From positions 1 to 29,745 of the IMG/VR virus record IMGVR_UViG_3300025131_000277: DNA of 29,745 nt; one strand, given 5' to 3'. The translations under genes and the position numbers were made by a program. The notes beneath the pieces were generated by a model. The model did no database searches, was not told where the DNA came from, and saw only the letters and a list, made by a program, of their open reading frames with translations. This DNA is from a virus. How positions within the stretch are numbered: position 1 is the first letter of the stretch; every line of letters begins with the position of its first letter. Positions 8,804 to 18,420 of the stretch are shown here, piece by piece.

Positions 8804-11800
8804 TGACATCACAGGATTTTAATCCCCAGAAAAAGAAATACACAAAATCCAATTACGTAGAAGTACTTGAGATTTTAACTCCAGAAGTGTATATGACTGA
8901 GGATCTGGCTCTAAGCGGTCCTGGGATTAATCCTGTCTCACAACTTATCAACTCGCATATCAGAGCATGCAATAATATATCTAGCATAATTTATGTATCT
9001 TCCCTTCCAAAAGTTCCTCACCTCTCTGCTATGCATAATATTTCTGGATTCGCTCCTTATTTTGTAAAGCAGAATAGGCTTTCCAGGTTAACCCCAACGC
9101 AATTTGAAGATAAGATACTTTTTCCTCTAGGTAGATCTCTTAAAGACTTTGAAACTAGTGCTGCATTCAAGAGTTACTTAGAAGATAGTCTTTTTTCTTC
9201 TATCTCTTTGAATACTCCTACAACTACCTTTACGGGTCAAGATGATTCTAATTCTTCTTCCACCCATAAGTATTTGATAGATAATTTAAATTGGATATAC
9301 TTCTTAAATACTAGTGGGCGAGATATTGGTGTTGATGGGGCAGCAGGGTTTAATTTAAATCCGTCTACTATAGCTATACATCTCTTAGTTAGCAAAACTT
9401 ATAGAGGACTAACTTTAGAAACTAGTGACTTCGTAAAAGCTTTCCAAGAGTTTGTGTGGGAAAATTATGAGACCTGTGCGGCATTTAGCGGGATTGATAT
9501 TCTTCCTGGTGAGTATTCAACATCCACCAATATATCCAGTGTTTCTAGCTCCTACACCAGTGGAACTCAACAGCTGGATAAAATTAAAACTCTCATTGAT
9601 GTAGTTTATTCCCCGCACCATACAGACAGACATGATGAGAAAGTGGTGGGGGCTATTGATAATTATCTAAGCTTATCAACCACCCTAACTGATGAAACTC
9701 CTAGAGGCCCATTTTATAATTTACTAAGAGCATTTAGTTACTCTTTCGCAGACATTAATAATGATATAGGCACTATAGAAACTCTTAATGATATAGAGCA
9801 GTGTCCTGATGAATATCTTGAACTTTTGGCTGATTTGATAGGGTGGAAATTATTTGGTAGCGATCCCTCTAGGTGGAGATTACAACTGATAAATGCAGTT
9901 GAAGTTTACAAAAGGGCAGGAACAAAAAATTCAATTCAGTTTGCACTTGATTCCCTTTTTGCCAAGGACGCATTTTCGTTATCTTCGAATATTTATGAAA
10001 TGTGGGAATCCTATATTCCCAATTTAATGCTTTATGCTATTGCTACGGAATCTTCCTCGTTCTCTAATTTCGAAAATTATGAAGTTACGAAAAAAGCCAT
10101 GGGGAATGCATGGCCCTGGGTAATGAAGGATAAAGACAACAGCATGGAGCAGAATATGCGACTGGCTGTTGATCATATCATGCTTACTTTAGTTAGTGGC
10201 TATCCTGATCATTTTTCTATTGGACAAGAGCCATTTCCATTAGGTACTAAAGATTTTACTTTTAATTATAGAGGAAGAAACTTCCCTATTCCTCCGTGGG
10301 AAGAGATGTCCTATTATATGAATTCTGAAGTAACAGAATCCATTGTAAAGAAAATTGTAGATCAGCTTGCATGCTATGGGGTGAGGGCAGCATTCGCTCT
10401 GGAGGTAGGAGATTATATTAGAGATAATTCCCTAAGAGCGGGTTTAACTTCTTCTTCAACAGCAACCGATAATATTAGGGAGGGAAATAAGTGGTTAATG
10501 TTTACTTCCGAAGCGAGTGTTCCACCAAATTGGAATACCGTTCTCAAGGATATCTCTACTAACAGGGAAGAATTCTTATCTTTATGGAGTGGAAAATCTT
10601 CTCACTTTAAAGTTATACTCTCGGCCAATGATTTTGATTTTAATAAAAAGAACTTAGATATAGATTCAAAAGATGCTTTATTCGGTGCAATCAGGATTTT
10701 AAAAGAATTCTCCCCAGCCCATTCTATTCCAGATGTAAAACTCATTGTTTCGGAAGATAATGAATTTAATACTAGTCGATTAGACGACAAATCTTATATA
10801 GGATTAGGAAATCAAGAGACCTATAATCTCTCCTCAGACACAACAGTACCAGGAATAGGGATGATAGCGGGGGGACTTGCTAGATATACTACCTGCGGAC
10901 TCAGTATGAATGGGTGGCGAAGGCCTGGGACTTGGGCAAATTTGAGCCCTTTTAGTAGGGAAGACGTTAACAGTATAAGCGATGGTTTAATAAATGCAAG
11001 TGCTACCTACGTTGCTGATGTCCCAAGAAATGCTCTACGAAGAAGAGATTTTAAATACTCTCTTCCAACAGAAGGACTTTACGATAGAGGGGGATTTAAC
11101 AGCCCTCAATTTTGGAATTCCAATCCTTCTTCACACACTTTAGAAACTTCATATACATCATCTCTTGGAGAACTACCTTTAGGATTAATCCCCTCTTCTG
11201 GGAAATTTCATGGAATTCACGATTATAAGAATATCCCAGATGTGTATAGTATGTGTCAAACTAGGGATAATGTGCTATCGTCTTTCTCTGGAGCCCCAGT
11301 GAGCGCGACCTATCCATGCAGGGGGGCAAGTAGCTGGGCTGATTTACGCGACTCTTCTGGAACGTACTACGTAGATAGAGGGCAGTTGGATCCTTTCTTG
11401 GCTGTAATACACAGCATGGAAGAAAGAAAGAAAATTCTTTTAGCACAAGCGATAATTGAAGATAATATATCAGGATACAATTCTGAATTTGACTGGAGAA
11501 ACGTATCAGGTAGTTATGCGAATTCCGCCACTGTATCAGGAAATTGGTTTCCTTCGGGCTCTAAAGATCTTGAAAGGTATGGTTTTGGAAGGGGGATTCA
11601 TAAGTTATATAATGACTACACCAGAACTTTTAATAGACATAGACTAAGGCCTGATATATGGGATTTAGAAGGGCCTACTATATTTGCTCATACCTTTGGA
11701 TCTATACTTAGAAATTCAAGTTTTGATAAATACGGAGCAGCATATAGCAATTTCCCTGTGGTTGTGGCTTCATCTATTGCTACAGTAAGTGCCCATGCAT

Positions 11801-12999
11801 TGGCTAGCCCTAGTGGGGTGTTTAATCCTAATGAATTCACTGCATACGGAACTTATATCGCTTCCACTACTGCTGAAGCAGTTGTGTCAGGTGTGCATAG
11901 TCCTAGCACAGTAGAACTTCGAAATGCAAATATTGTAAGTGGGATGGAATTTATTCATACCTCCGCTCCAGGAAGTATACTTACTGAAAATAGTTTTACT
12001 GTTTTTAATATAGATCCTAGTTATAAAAAAGAGGAAGAAGAAAACTTTGCGATAAATAATCCTCTAATAAAAATTAAATGCGTAGGTAATGGATTGTCTA
12101 GGATAAAATTTGATATGAAAACCTATGTAAATCCTCTTGGAGAATTATATCCTAGAACTGATAATTTGCTTGTCCCAGATCATGAATTTGAGATTAAAAT
12201 TAACTCATTATCTTGTGACGAAGAGGGAAGTCGATTAGGAGAAGCCATGTTCGGTGCTTGGATTCACACAGCCCCAGAAAACGATTATATGTGGTCATGG
12301 ATGCCTTTTGATTCTATAACTAGGAGTGGAGAGAGATGGGTGCGACATCATGTTTCAGAGATCACTAAATCATTTGTACTAGACACTCTAGCTCATAATC
12401 TCACCTATGAGCACAAGGAAAGAGATATTAGAGATCCTAGTGATCCTGACAAGGGACAATGCATAGATTTTAATTCTCCAGAGAATCCTAATGAAAATAT
12501 TCCACTAATTCTCAGCTTTAAGAAGAAAGAATTTGAAAAACACTCAATAAAATTTAACACCCTTAATTCACTAATACGGATTCCAGGAGATTATCATAAA
12601 AAGTCTGGTCTGCTTCATCGACAAGATCAGAACTATGTGTTTGAGTTCTTTATGCGTCCTGATAATATAATGCCCCCTAGATTTATTTTAATGGATAATA
12701 TAAATTTAGTGGACACAACATACAGAAAATGGGCAAGCCTGCAAGTATCTGGGGATCTTCGTACCGCTCTAAATAAATATGAAGTAACTGAAATATTTAA
12801 ACACTTTAATAATATAGCGGGTGCTAATTTTAGAACTAATTTTGCGACCAGGGTGGCGGCAAATTCCGCGTCTTCTATGGGAGGCGGATTTACCACCAGC
12901 GGCGGTAGCAGAGCTAACTATAGGGTGCATCCCTCTTTGTTTGGAGATGCTAAAGAATTAACTACAGGAAATTATGAAAATTTAGAATTTGTGAATTAA
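8803..12999 (+). CDS. Giant baseplate wedge protein with gp7 / tail protein I-like core
   Basis: 1398 residues, starting in a TAATG overlap. Residues 303-410 match the tail protein I pattern of contractile systems: NLLRAFSYSFADI, a Cys-Pro-(D/E)-E-Y-L element (CPDEYLELLADLIGW), WRLQLINAVEVYKRAGTKNS, then an aromatic-rich ending. Placement after gp6/J is where gp7 (T4) and gpI (P2) are found. This protein bridges J and the tail fibres. P2 gpI is under 200 residues and T4 gp7 about 1030, so this is an unusually large version. The remainder is not recognised. It contains Ser/Thr-rich segments, a long stretch at about 680-1000 rich in Gly, Ser and aromatics, and a C-terminal strand-rich region ending in a Gly/Ser patch (near 1362-1372). 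It may serve as fibre-docking platform, which is inference. Confidence 0.72.
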   Translation: MTSQDFNPQKKKYTKSNYVEVLEILTPEVYMTEDLALSGPGINPVSQLINSHIRACNNISSIIYVSSLPKVPHLSAMHNISGFAPYFVKQNRLSRLTPTQFEDKILFPLGRSLKDFETSAAFKSYLEDSLFSSISLNTPTTTFTGQDDSNSSSTHKYLIDNLNWIYFLNTSGRDIGVDGAAGFNLNPSTIAIHLLVSKTYRGLTLETSDFVKAFQEFVWENYETCAAFSGIDILPGEYSTSTNISSVSSSYTSGTQQLDKIKTLIDVVYSPHHTDRHDEKVVGAIDNYLSLSTTLTDETPRGPFYNLLRAFSYSFADINNDIGTIETLNDIEQCPDEYLELLADLIGWKLFGSDPSRWRLQLINAVEVYKRAGTKNSIQFALDSLFAKDAFSLSSNIYEMWESYIPNLMLYAIATESSSFSNFENYEVTKKAMGNAWPWVMKDKDNSMEQNMRLAVDHIMLTLVSGYPDHFSIGQEPFPLGTKDFTFNYRGRNFPIPPWEEMSYYMNSEVTESIVKKIVDQLACYGVRAAFALEVGDYIRDNSLRAGLTSSSTATDNIREGNKWLMFTSEASVPPNWNTVLKDISTNREEFLSLWSGKSSHFKVILSANDFDFNKKNLDIDSKDALFGAIRILKEFSPAHSIPDVKLIVSEDNEFNTSRLDDKSYIGLGNQETYNLSSDTTVPGIGMIAGGLARYTTCGLSMNGWRRPGTWANLSPFSREDVNSISDGLINASATYVADVPRNALRRRDFKYSLPTEGLYDRGGFNSPQFWNSNPSSHTLETSYTSSLGELPLGLIPSSGKFHGIHDYKNIPDVYSMCQTRDNVLSSFSGAPVSATYPCRGASSWADLRDSSGTYYVDRGQLDPFLAVIHSMEERKKILLAQAIIEDNISGYNSEFDWRNVSGSYANSATVSGNWFPSGSKDLERYGFGRGIHKLYNDYTRTFNRHRLRPDIWDLEGPTIFAHTFGSILRNSSFDKYGAAYSNFPVVVASSIATVSAHALASPSGVFNPNEFTAYGTYIASTTAEAVVSGVHSPSTVELRNANIVSGMEFIHTSAPGSILTENSFTVFNIDPSYKKEEEENFAINNPLIKIKCVGNGLSRIKFDMKTYVNPLGELYPRTDNLLVPDHEFEIKINSLSCDEEGSRLGEAMFGAWIHTAPENDYMWSWMPFDSITRSGERWVRHHVSEITKSFVLDTLAHNLTYEHKERDIRDPSDPDKGQCIDFNSPENPNENIPLILSFKKKEFEKHSIKFNTLNSLIRIPGDYHKKSGLLHRQDQNYVFEFFMRPDNIMPPRFILMDNINLVDTTYRKWASLQVSGDLRTALNKYEVTEIFKHFNNIAGANFRTNFATRVAANSASSMGGGFTTSGGSRANYRVHPSLFGDAKELTTGNYENLEFVN

Positions 13000-13000
13000 T

Positions 13001-14173
13001 ATGAGAGGTATAGTAGAGGTAACACGAATAATTGGAGGAGAACAAGAGGTAATAGAAAACTCTTCCAATATGATTGTAGACAAGGCAGGAGAACTTATTG
13101 TAGATGCTCTTACTATTACTCCAAGTTTGTCTGGAATCGCCTCTGCGAGCGCAATATTAGATACCTCGAATTATACTATTAGGGCAATTTCTTTTGGAAA
13201 AGATGCGTCTGGATATTTAAATCATGCCCATGAGCCAGGGCCTAGAGCTATAGAAGCAACATCCTCTGCTGATAGAGTTCTCAGAGTAGTTTCTTATGAG
13301 GCCAGCACTGCCTTGTATGGAGTCAGTAGTTATCACTCAGCCCCTTCGGCAACATCAGCTATTATAAAGTTTAATGAGATTTCTAGTTTAGGAGTATCAG
13401 CAGGAACTCGTTATTATCTCTTGCCAGAGGCTCCTAGTCCTATGCAAACTAGGTTAGAAACAAAGTCAACTGCTATAGCACCTGATAAAGGACTCTCAGG
13501 ATATGACTTAGGGCATAACTTAAATATGTTAAATCTTTCTTCAGTCGTTGTTGGGAGAGTGCTAGGTGAAACTGTTAGTGGGACATCTTCGTTCGCTGGG
13601 TGTTACGCTCCGTCGAGTGGGGTTGACTGGGCTATTTTGTCTAGTGCAGAGGCTACCGCAACTCCTGTGGTGACTGGGAATTTCAAAGGTCTTTTCAATA
13701 CGTGTGGGACTATGGACTTATTCGGACATATCGGAGTAGCAAAAGATGCCTCTAGCGCACACCTGGGGCGTACTCACCTGGGTCCTTTTTTACAACAAAC
13801 TTCTGGTCTAATATTTTCAGCTGCGGATAACTTTTCTTCTACGGGGAGAGTAGATTATGCAACGTGTCTCTCTGGTGGAGATGCGGGATGTGCAGGTTTG
13901 TATGGGGGTATATATAATATAGGATTATGGGCCTTTGATATGAAGGCTATGTTGAAGAAGGGCAAAACTCCTCCGTATACGTTTAGTTCTACGGCAGGAG
14001 CAGATTCTTTTGATGATATACTTTCATATAAATTATTTGCTAGAAAGACTTTTACAAGGGATATTACATATATAAGAGACTACGGATCTTCTTCTGGGTA
14101 TTTTAATTACTATGGATCTAGAATTGAAAGTCTTATCCCTAACCTTTTGATCAAATGGGGTATATATTTTTAA
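13001..14173 (+). CDS. Virion adhesin/baseplate-periphery protein, paralogue A
   Basis: 390 residues, ATG one base after the wedge gene stop. It shares both ends with the next gene's product. The N-terminus has a short strand, 'GGEQEVIENSSNMIVDKAGE', then 'IRAISFGKDAS'. The C-terminus has 'IGLWAFD', 'LFARKTFTRDITYI' and a final 'LLIKWGIYF'. The middle (about 75-300) is an insertion absent from the partner, rich in Ser, Ala and Gly. The layout, with conserved ends around a variable core and a terminal aromatic strand, suits a protein that docks on the baseplate and displays a variable domain. No enzymatic motif is seen. Function is inferred only from context between wedge and fibre genes. Confidence 0.6.
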   Translation: MRGIVEVTRIIGGEQEVIENSSNMIVDKAGELIVDALTITPSLSGIASASAILDTSNYTIRAISFGKDASGYLNHAHEPGPRAIEATSSADRVLRVVSYEASTALYGVSSYHSAPSATSAIIKFNEISSLGVSAGTRYYLLPEAPSPMQTRLETKSTAIAPDKGLSGYDLGHNLNMLNLSSVVVGRVLGETVSGTSSFAGCYAPSSGVDWAILSSAEATATPVVTGNFKGLFNTCGTMDLFGHIGVAKDASSAHLGRTHLGPFLQQTSGLIFSAADNFSSTGRVDYATCLSGGDAGCAGLYGGIYNIGLWAFDMKAMLKKGKTPPYTFSSTAGADSFDDILSYKLFARKTFTRDITYIRDYGSSSGYFNYYGSRIESLIPNLLIKWGIYF

Positions 14174-14794
14174 ATGAACTTTATAGAAGATTTAAGAGTG
14201 ACTGGACATCTTCAAGTTGCTAAATTGTATAGCAATGGCAGCGAGGAGATAATATATGACAATCACAACGTGATAGTCTCAGGGATGAGTGTGGGGTTAA
14301 GTTATCTCTTTACTCTGTCTGGTTCTAAGAATATTACAGATTTCCAATTAGATAGATTTCAATTGGGAGTTTCCGCTCCTCCGACTGGTGGCGTTGTAAG
14401 TTCTATATATCAATTGAGTGGTCCACTTTCTAGTTTCCAAGAGTATGGGGGAAATAGTGCAGGGTTGAGATTGGTGTCTGGCACACAAATTAAAAATGGG
14501 AGCGTTGCAGATGAACATGCTTTTGCATACATTCCATTTAGTAATGTTACTAGAATAGATGATTCCACTGTTAGATACACTATGATAATAGATAAGGATT
14601 CTTGTAATAATATTACAAGACCAGCGGGTGCAGCAGGGACAGTTGATCGCGCCCTAAATGAGATAGGTTTATTTATGAAAAATCCACGAGGTGCAAGTAA
14701 AACACAATCAATACTTGTAGCCTATAGACAATTTACTGATATTATTAAAACATCAGATTTTGCACTAGTTTTCCGTTGGACAATTGCTTTCTAA
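14174..14794 (+). CDS. Virion adhesin/baseplate-periphery protein, paralogue B (short form)
   Basis: 206 residues, starting directly after the TAA of its paralogue. It aligns with that protein at both ends: 'NGSEEIIYDNHNVIVSGM' against 'GGEQEVIENSSNMIVDKAGE', 'FQLGVSAPP' against 'ISFGKDAS', 'IGLFMKNP' against 'IGLWAFD', 'YRQFTDII' against 'RKTFTRDI', and a terminal 'RWTIAF' against 'KWGIYF'. This is a compact, probably strand-rich fold that may represent the ancestral core. Its stop overlaps the next start as TAATG. The role is unknown. Position among fibre and baseplate genes suggests a connector or adhesin. Confidence 0.6.
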   Translation: MNFIEDLRVTGHLQVAKLYSNGSEEIIYDNHNVIVSGMSVGLSYLFTLSGSKNITDFQLDRFQLGVSAPPTGGVVSSIYQLSGPLSSFQEYGGNSAGLRLVSGTQIKNGSVADEHAFAYIPFSNVTRIDDSTVRYTMIIDKDSCNNITRPAGAAGTVDRALNEIGLFMKNPRGASKTQSILVAYRQFTDIIKTSDFALVFRWTIAF

Positions 14795-17700
14795 TGTTTG
14801 ATCCTGGTGATATTTATACTTTTTCTGGCGCAGTAGCACTGCGAGATTCTTGGACGGATAAGGTGACTAAGTTTGACACTAGTTCATTTTATCATTGGGA
14901 GCAAGATAATGAGCCTCTATACGATCTTGATGAAAGAACTTATCAGAACTGGGAACAGTTGGGGTTTCCAACCTCCGCAGTGCCAGGGTTAGCACTAACC
15001 GTTTCTGGAGGTGCTGTCGGGACGGTGCAGGACGAAATTACTCCTACCAAACCAAATGTATTTGTCTCTGTAAGCGCAGCGATTGAAGCTCTACCTAAGG
15101 TCATTAGATTTCCTGTAATAATAGAAGTAGCTAATTACGGGGATCTTGGAGAATTAAATCTTGATAACATAACAATAGGTCATGGTGGATCATTAGAAAT
15201 TATAAATAGAAATTTTGCTAAGGTCTATACGACTTCCGCTTTTATTATTACTTCCGAAGCTAAAGGATATGGAAATATCTTAAGCGGGATATCAAGCCTT
15301 GATCTTAGTAACACCCTTACTGCCGCATCTGCGCTAGACATCAGTTGTCCCGTATTGAGTGGCGCTGCCGATACTAGGGTTGCAGGAAATTTCAGATCAA
15401 TATTCCAAGCCCCTGGATATAAGATGGAAGGTGAGCAGACTAATAGGTTAGCTGTTAGTTTGGCAGACCCCAATATCCGATCCTCCCAGCCTGTTCAGGT
15501 TGGAGGTGCGAATTGCTTTAAATTCGCTCCGTATGAGTTAAGCCCCTTCGGTGAAGATTTGGTTACAGGAGGAGATTGCAGTTCTCTCAATGAAGTTACA
15601 AATGAAAATCTTTTTAGAAGAAATGTTCCTACTAATGCTACCTCCGCAATGGGTCTTGTATATGGAAATTATTTATCTTCTATTAGGGTTCAAAATTGCG
15701 ATGGTCCAATCTATTTAAGAAACTTTTTTGTCCAGGGAAGAACAGCAGAAGCTCTCAAACATGAAGTTGGAGTTAGAATTGCAAATACTAATAATTTGCT
15801 AATAGAGAACACAGGGGCTGTTGGGTTTTCTGATGCTGGATTTGATATTGTGGATTCTGATGTTATCATTACAAGAGGAATCGCTGCGTATAGAAACTAC
15901 GGTCTTGCAGGAGGAGAAAGAGTTATAGGAGATTGGAATTCCCTATCTGCTGTAGATAACATAAACTCCCCCAGTGGAGTGGGGCTGCGAGCTACAAATA
16001 GTTTACTAAATTTCAGTTCAACATTAGATAGAGAGCCTGCTGGTGCTAGTGCGGTAGATTTCTTAATTAATTTCTCTAGGAATAATATAGGTGTTGAATT
16101 AAATAACTCTATCCTTAAGGGAGGAATAAAGAGATTTACTAATACAGTAGAATACCAAGCTACGCAGTTTATGACTGAACTAAATGTTGAAGCAGGTATA
16201 AAGGCTACTAATTCCCATATTAATTTGGATGGTAGACTTCAAGCATATAATAATGGAAATGGTTTAATATTAGATAATTCTAAAGTTGAACTTGATGAAT
16301 TTACAATAGAGAATAATCAAAGAAAAGGTATTATTGCTAGAAACTCTGAAATATTTTATAACAAAAATAAAACTAAATATGGTTCTACCAATATAAATCA
16401 ATTTGAATTCTCTGGTAATGGGCAACATTTAGTTTTGGATAAGGGATCTTCATTTGTTCCTGTTAATACTTCTTCTATGCCTGACAATATAGGAATTACG
16501 TACTTCCGTAAGTCCCATGGAATTAACACTCCAATTCAGTTAGGAGATGAAGGCGCGGAGCCTTTCACAAGTAAAACATGGCTTCCTGCAATTAGCATTG
16601 ATGGAGGATCAAAGGGAGTATTTGTTCACTCTCGAATTGATAGAGAAGGAGTTCACGTAATTACTGGGACTGGGGCTGGAGAAGCTGTATACGGGGCTGC
16701 TATTGCAGCAAACAATAATTCCAGAGCAGTGCTCCAGGGATCAAAAACTCAAGCTACTGTGGTAGAGGGTCCTAGAGTGGTGGGCACTCAGTCAACTTCA
16801 TATGATTATCAAGAGCATAAAGCAGGAGTATACGCTGGGAATAATTCTGAGGTAGAATTTAATGGGCCTACAGTAATTGTGCAGTATGCTATTGATACAC
16901 TGGCGGAAGATAATTCTGTTATTAACTTTAATCCTCATAAGAATCAATTTGGTGGATTAGATGTTAGTGGTTTTAATTTATGGGATTCTGCAAATCACAC
17001 CTCCGTTGAGTTGCACAGCACAAGAGCTTGCCTTGTTGCAAATAGAGGATCTATCATCAATATTAAAGATCTTGGAGACTTTGGAGGAAACTGGGATGTG
17101 ATGGCTAATGGTCATGCTGCGATGGGTGAGTTCCCAGATTACATTACTAGTAGCGTTGCTGAAGGACAAGATACATCGGGCTTTACTTTTGGTGGGTCTA
17201 TGCAGTTTTATCCTAATCCTAATGATGAAAATCCTTATGGTCGAGACACAGGGAGTGCTAGTGGTGTGGGTATGGGTATAGCATCTCTTGGGGTTGACTC
17301 TGTAGGAGGTGCGCCTGGAGCTACTGTTAAGAATGCATTCGCCAAGGGCAGTGCTGGCGGTGATGATCGAGATAGCGATCATAAAGGTAACGACTATAAC
17401 TGGAATCTTGCAAATTTCTTTGATGATGATTTTAGTATTAATCAAGCAACTACAGCTGATTTCTGGGCTAGCTCCATAACTGCGGGAGGAACCTGCGTCC
17501 GTGCTACGGGGGAAAGCAAAGTTAATGTACAGAATGTTCATTTCCCATGCGGTTGGTGGAATACCTCTGGTACGCATTATGATTCCTCTTCGGGCAGTCT
17601 CTGTGATTTAATGTTTATTTGGAATATTGCAGATAAATCTTATTTGAATGCTTCTTATTGTTCTGTAAGTGGGGTATATCCACAAGATGCTGGATACTTT

Positions 17701-18420
17701 GGGCCTAGTGCGGTTTGGAATTTGGGAGATGGAAAAGCTTCTTTTGCTGCCCCATCATCAACTTCTGATACTAGTGCTTTGAGTGTACTAGATTTTTATG
17801 GGCTGAGATCTTCACAAAATGATTGGCGTATTAGAACATCACCTGAAGCAGGCCTCCCAGGATCCCTGCCGGAAGTCATTGAGTCTCATCCCTACGGTTT
17901 TTCAACCCACGAAAATCAAGGACCGTTTAGGTTGTATGTTTCTGTAGATCCTGCGGCTAATTATTTGTCTAGTATAGCAGAGCCTGGATATCCGCAAGGA
18001 AGAAGTGGGTATCAAGCACAGATATTTGCACAAGGATATAATCTATCTGGAATGATGATGGCTAGTGGAACAGTGAGCAGTTTGTATGGTAAGGTATTAC
18101 AAACAAGCAGTAAGTATCATTCTCGTACTGATTTAGGATTCCCTGCTAATGGGATTCCTGCGCTTGGAACTTCTGGGTTCTATTATAATAAAGATTTTGT
18201 AGATCCAGGAACTTACACTAGAATAATGCTTGATGAATCTGCTGCAAATACATTTGCAAACGCTAAAAATGGTGCTATGGGAACTTCAGATAGATCTCAG
18301 ATATGCACTATTATCCCCACACATACAACCGCAGGAGGGGAATCCTCTTCAGATGAGAATAAGACCGACGGAAGAGGATATAAATCGTCTAACATTTTTG
18401 ATTTAGGTAGGAGAAATTAA
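14794..18420 (+). CDS. Large beta-helix virion protein (tailspike/fibre-like)
   Basis: 1208 residues from ATG 14794 (TAATG overlap). An upstream in-frame TTG at 14776 would intrude into the preceding gene and is rejected. Residues 26-50 carry a motif shared with the next protein: F...Y-x-W-E-x-D-N-x-P-L...W. From about 320 to 550 there are repeating short strand-turn units with Asn and Gly at turns ('GVRIANTNNLLIENTG', 'GFDIVDSDVIITRG', 'GIKATNSHINLDG', 'GLILDNSKVELDEF', 'GIIARNSEIFYN'). This is the rung pattern of a right-handed parallel beta-helix as in tailspikes and pectate lyases. The C-terminal half is Gly/Ser-rich and unrecognised. I infer a baseplate-anchored fibre or spike that contacts surface polysaccharide. 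No catalytic acid pair could be assigned, so enzymatic activity is not claimed. Confidence 0.72.
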   Translation: MFDPGDIYTFSGAVALRDSWTDKVTKFDTSSFYHWEQDNEPLYDLDERTYQNWEQLGFPTSAVPGLALTVSGGAVGTVQDEITPTKPNVFVSVSAAIEALPKVIRFPVIIEVANYGDLGELNLDNITIGHGGSLEIINRNFAKVYTTSAFIITSEAKGYGNILSGISSLDLSNTLTAASALDISCPVLSGAADTRVAGNFRSIFQAPGYKMEGEQTNRLAVSLADPNIRSSQPVQVGGANCFKFAPYELSPFGEDLVTGGDCSSLNEVTNENLFRRNVPTNATSAMGLVYGNYLSSIRVQNCDGPIYLRNFFVQGRTAEALKHEVGVRIANTNNLLIENTGAVGFSDAGFDIVDSDVIITRGIAAYRNYGLAGGERVIGDWNSLSAVDNINSPSGVGLRATNSLLNFSSTLDREPAGASAVDFLINFSRNNIGVELNNSILKGGIKRFTNTVEYQATQFMTELNVEAGIKATNSHINLDGRLQAYNNGNGLILDNSKVELDEFTIENNQRKGIIARNSEIFYNKNKTKYGSTNINQFEFSGNGQHLVLDKGSSFVPVNTSSMPDNIGITYFRKSHGINTPIQLGDEGAEPFTSKTWLPAISIDGGSKGVFVHSRIDREGVHVITGTGAGEAVYGAAIAANNNSRAVLQGSKTQATVVEGPRVVGTQSTSYDYQEHKAGVYAGNNSEVEFNGPTVIVQYAIDTLAEDNSVINFNPHKNQFGGLDVSGFNLWDSANHTSVELHSTRACLVANRGSIINIKDLGDFGGNWDVMANGHAAMGEFPDYITSSVAEGQDTSGFTFGGSMQFYPNPNDENPYGRDTGSASGVGMGIASLGVDSVGGAPGATVKNAFAKGSAGGDDRDSDHKGNDYNWNLANFFDDDFSINQATTADFWASSITAGGTCVRATGESKVNVQNVHFPCGWWNTSGTHYDSSSGSLCDLMFIWNIADKSYLNASYCSVSGVYPQDAGYFGPSAVWNLGDGKASFAAPSSTSDTSALSVLDFYGLRSSQNDWRIRTSPEAGLPGSLPEVIESHPYGFSTHENQGPFRLYVSVDPAANYLSSIAEPGYPQGRSGYQAQIFAQGYNLSGMMMASGTVSSLYGKVLQTSSKYHSRTDLGFPANGIPALGTSGFYYNKDFVDPGTYTRIMLDESAANTFANAKNGAMGTSDRSQICTIIPTHTTAGGESSSDENKTDGRGYKSSNIFDLGRRN

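Noticed and set aside
2836-12897. GGGFTT peptide encoded at 2839 and again near 12880
   Set aside because: At 2839 it is read only if the spike starts at GTG 2836. The ATG at 2860 fits better, and the true product there is the hub-like tail in another frame, so the resemblance is coincidental.
14776-14793. TTG start six codons upstream of the beta-helix gene
   Set aside because: It would overlap the preceding gene by 19 bases and add residues unlike the family motif. The TAATG at 14792 matches the other junctions.
17363-17382. Perfect 7-bp inverted repeat ATGATCG / CGATCAT
   Set aside because: It is within the beta-helix gene. Around ten such repeats with short loops are expected by chance in 30 kb, and there is no U-tract.
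16978-17577. 199-codon open frame on the minus strand
   Set aside because: It is fully antisense to the beta-helix gene and its translation has low-complexity Thr/Ile/Ser composition typical of an antisense shadow. It has no recognisable domain, and all other genes are on the plus strand.
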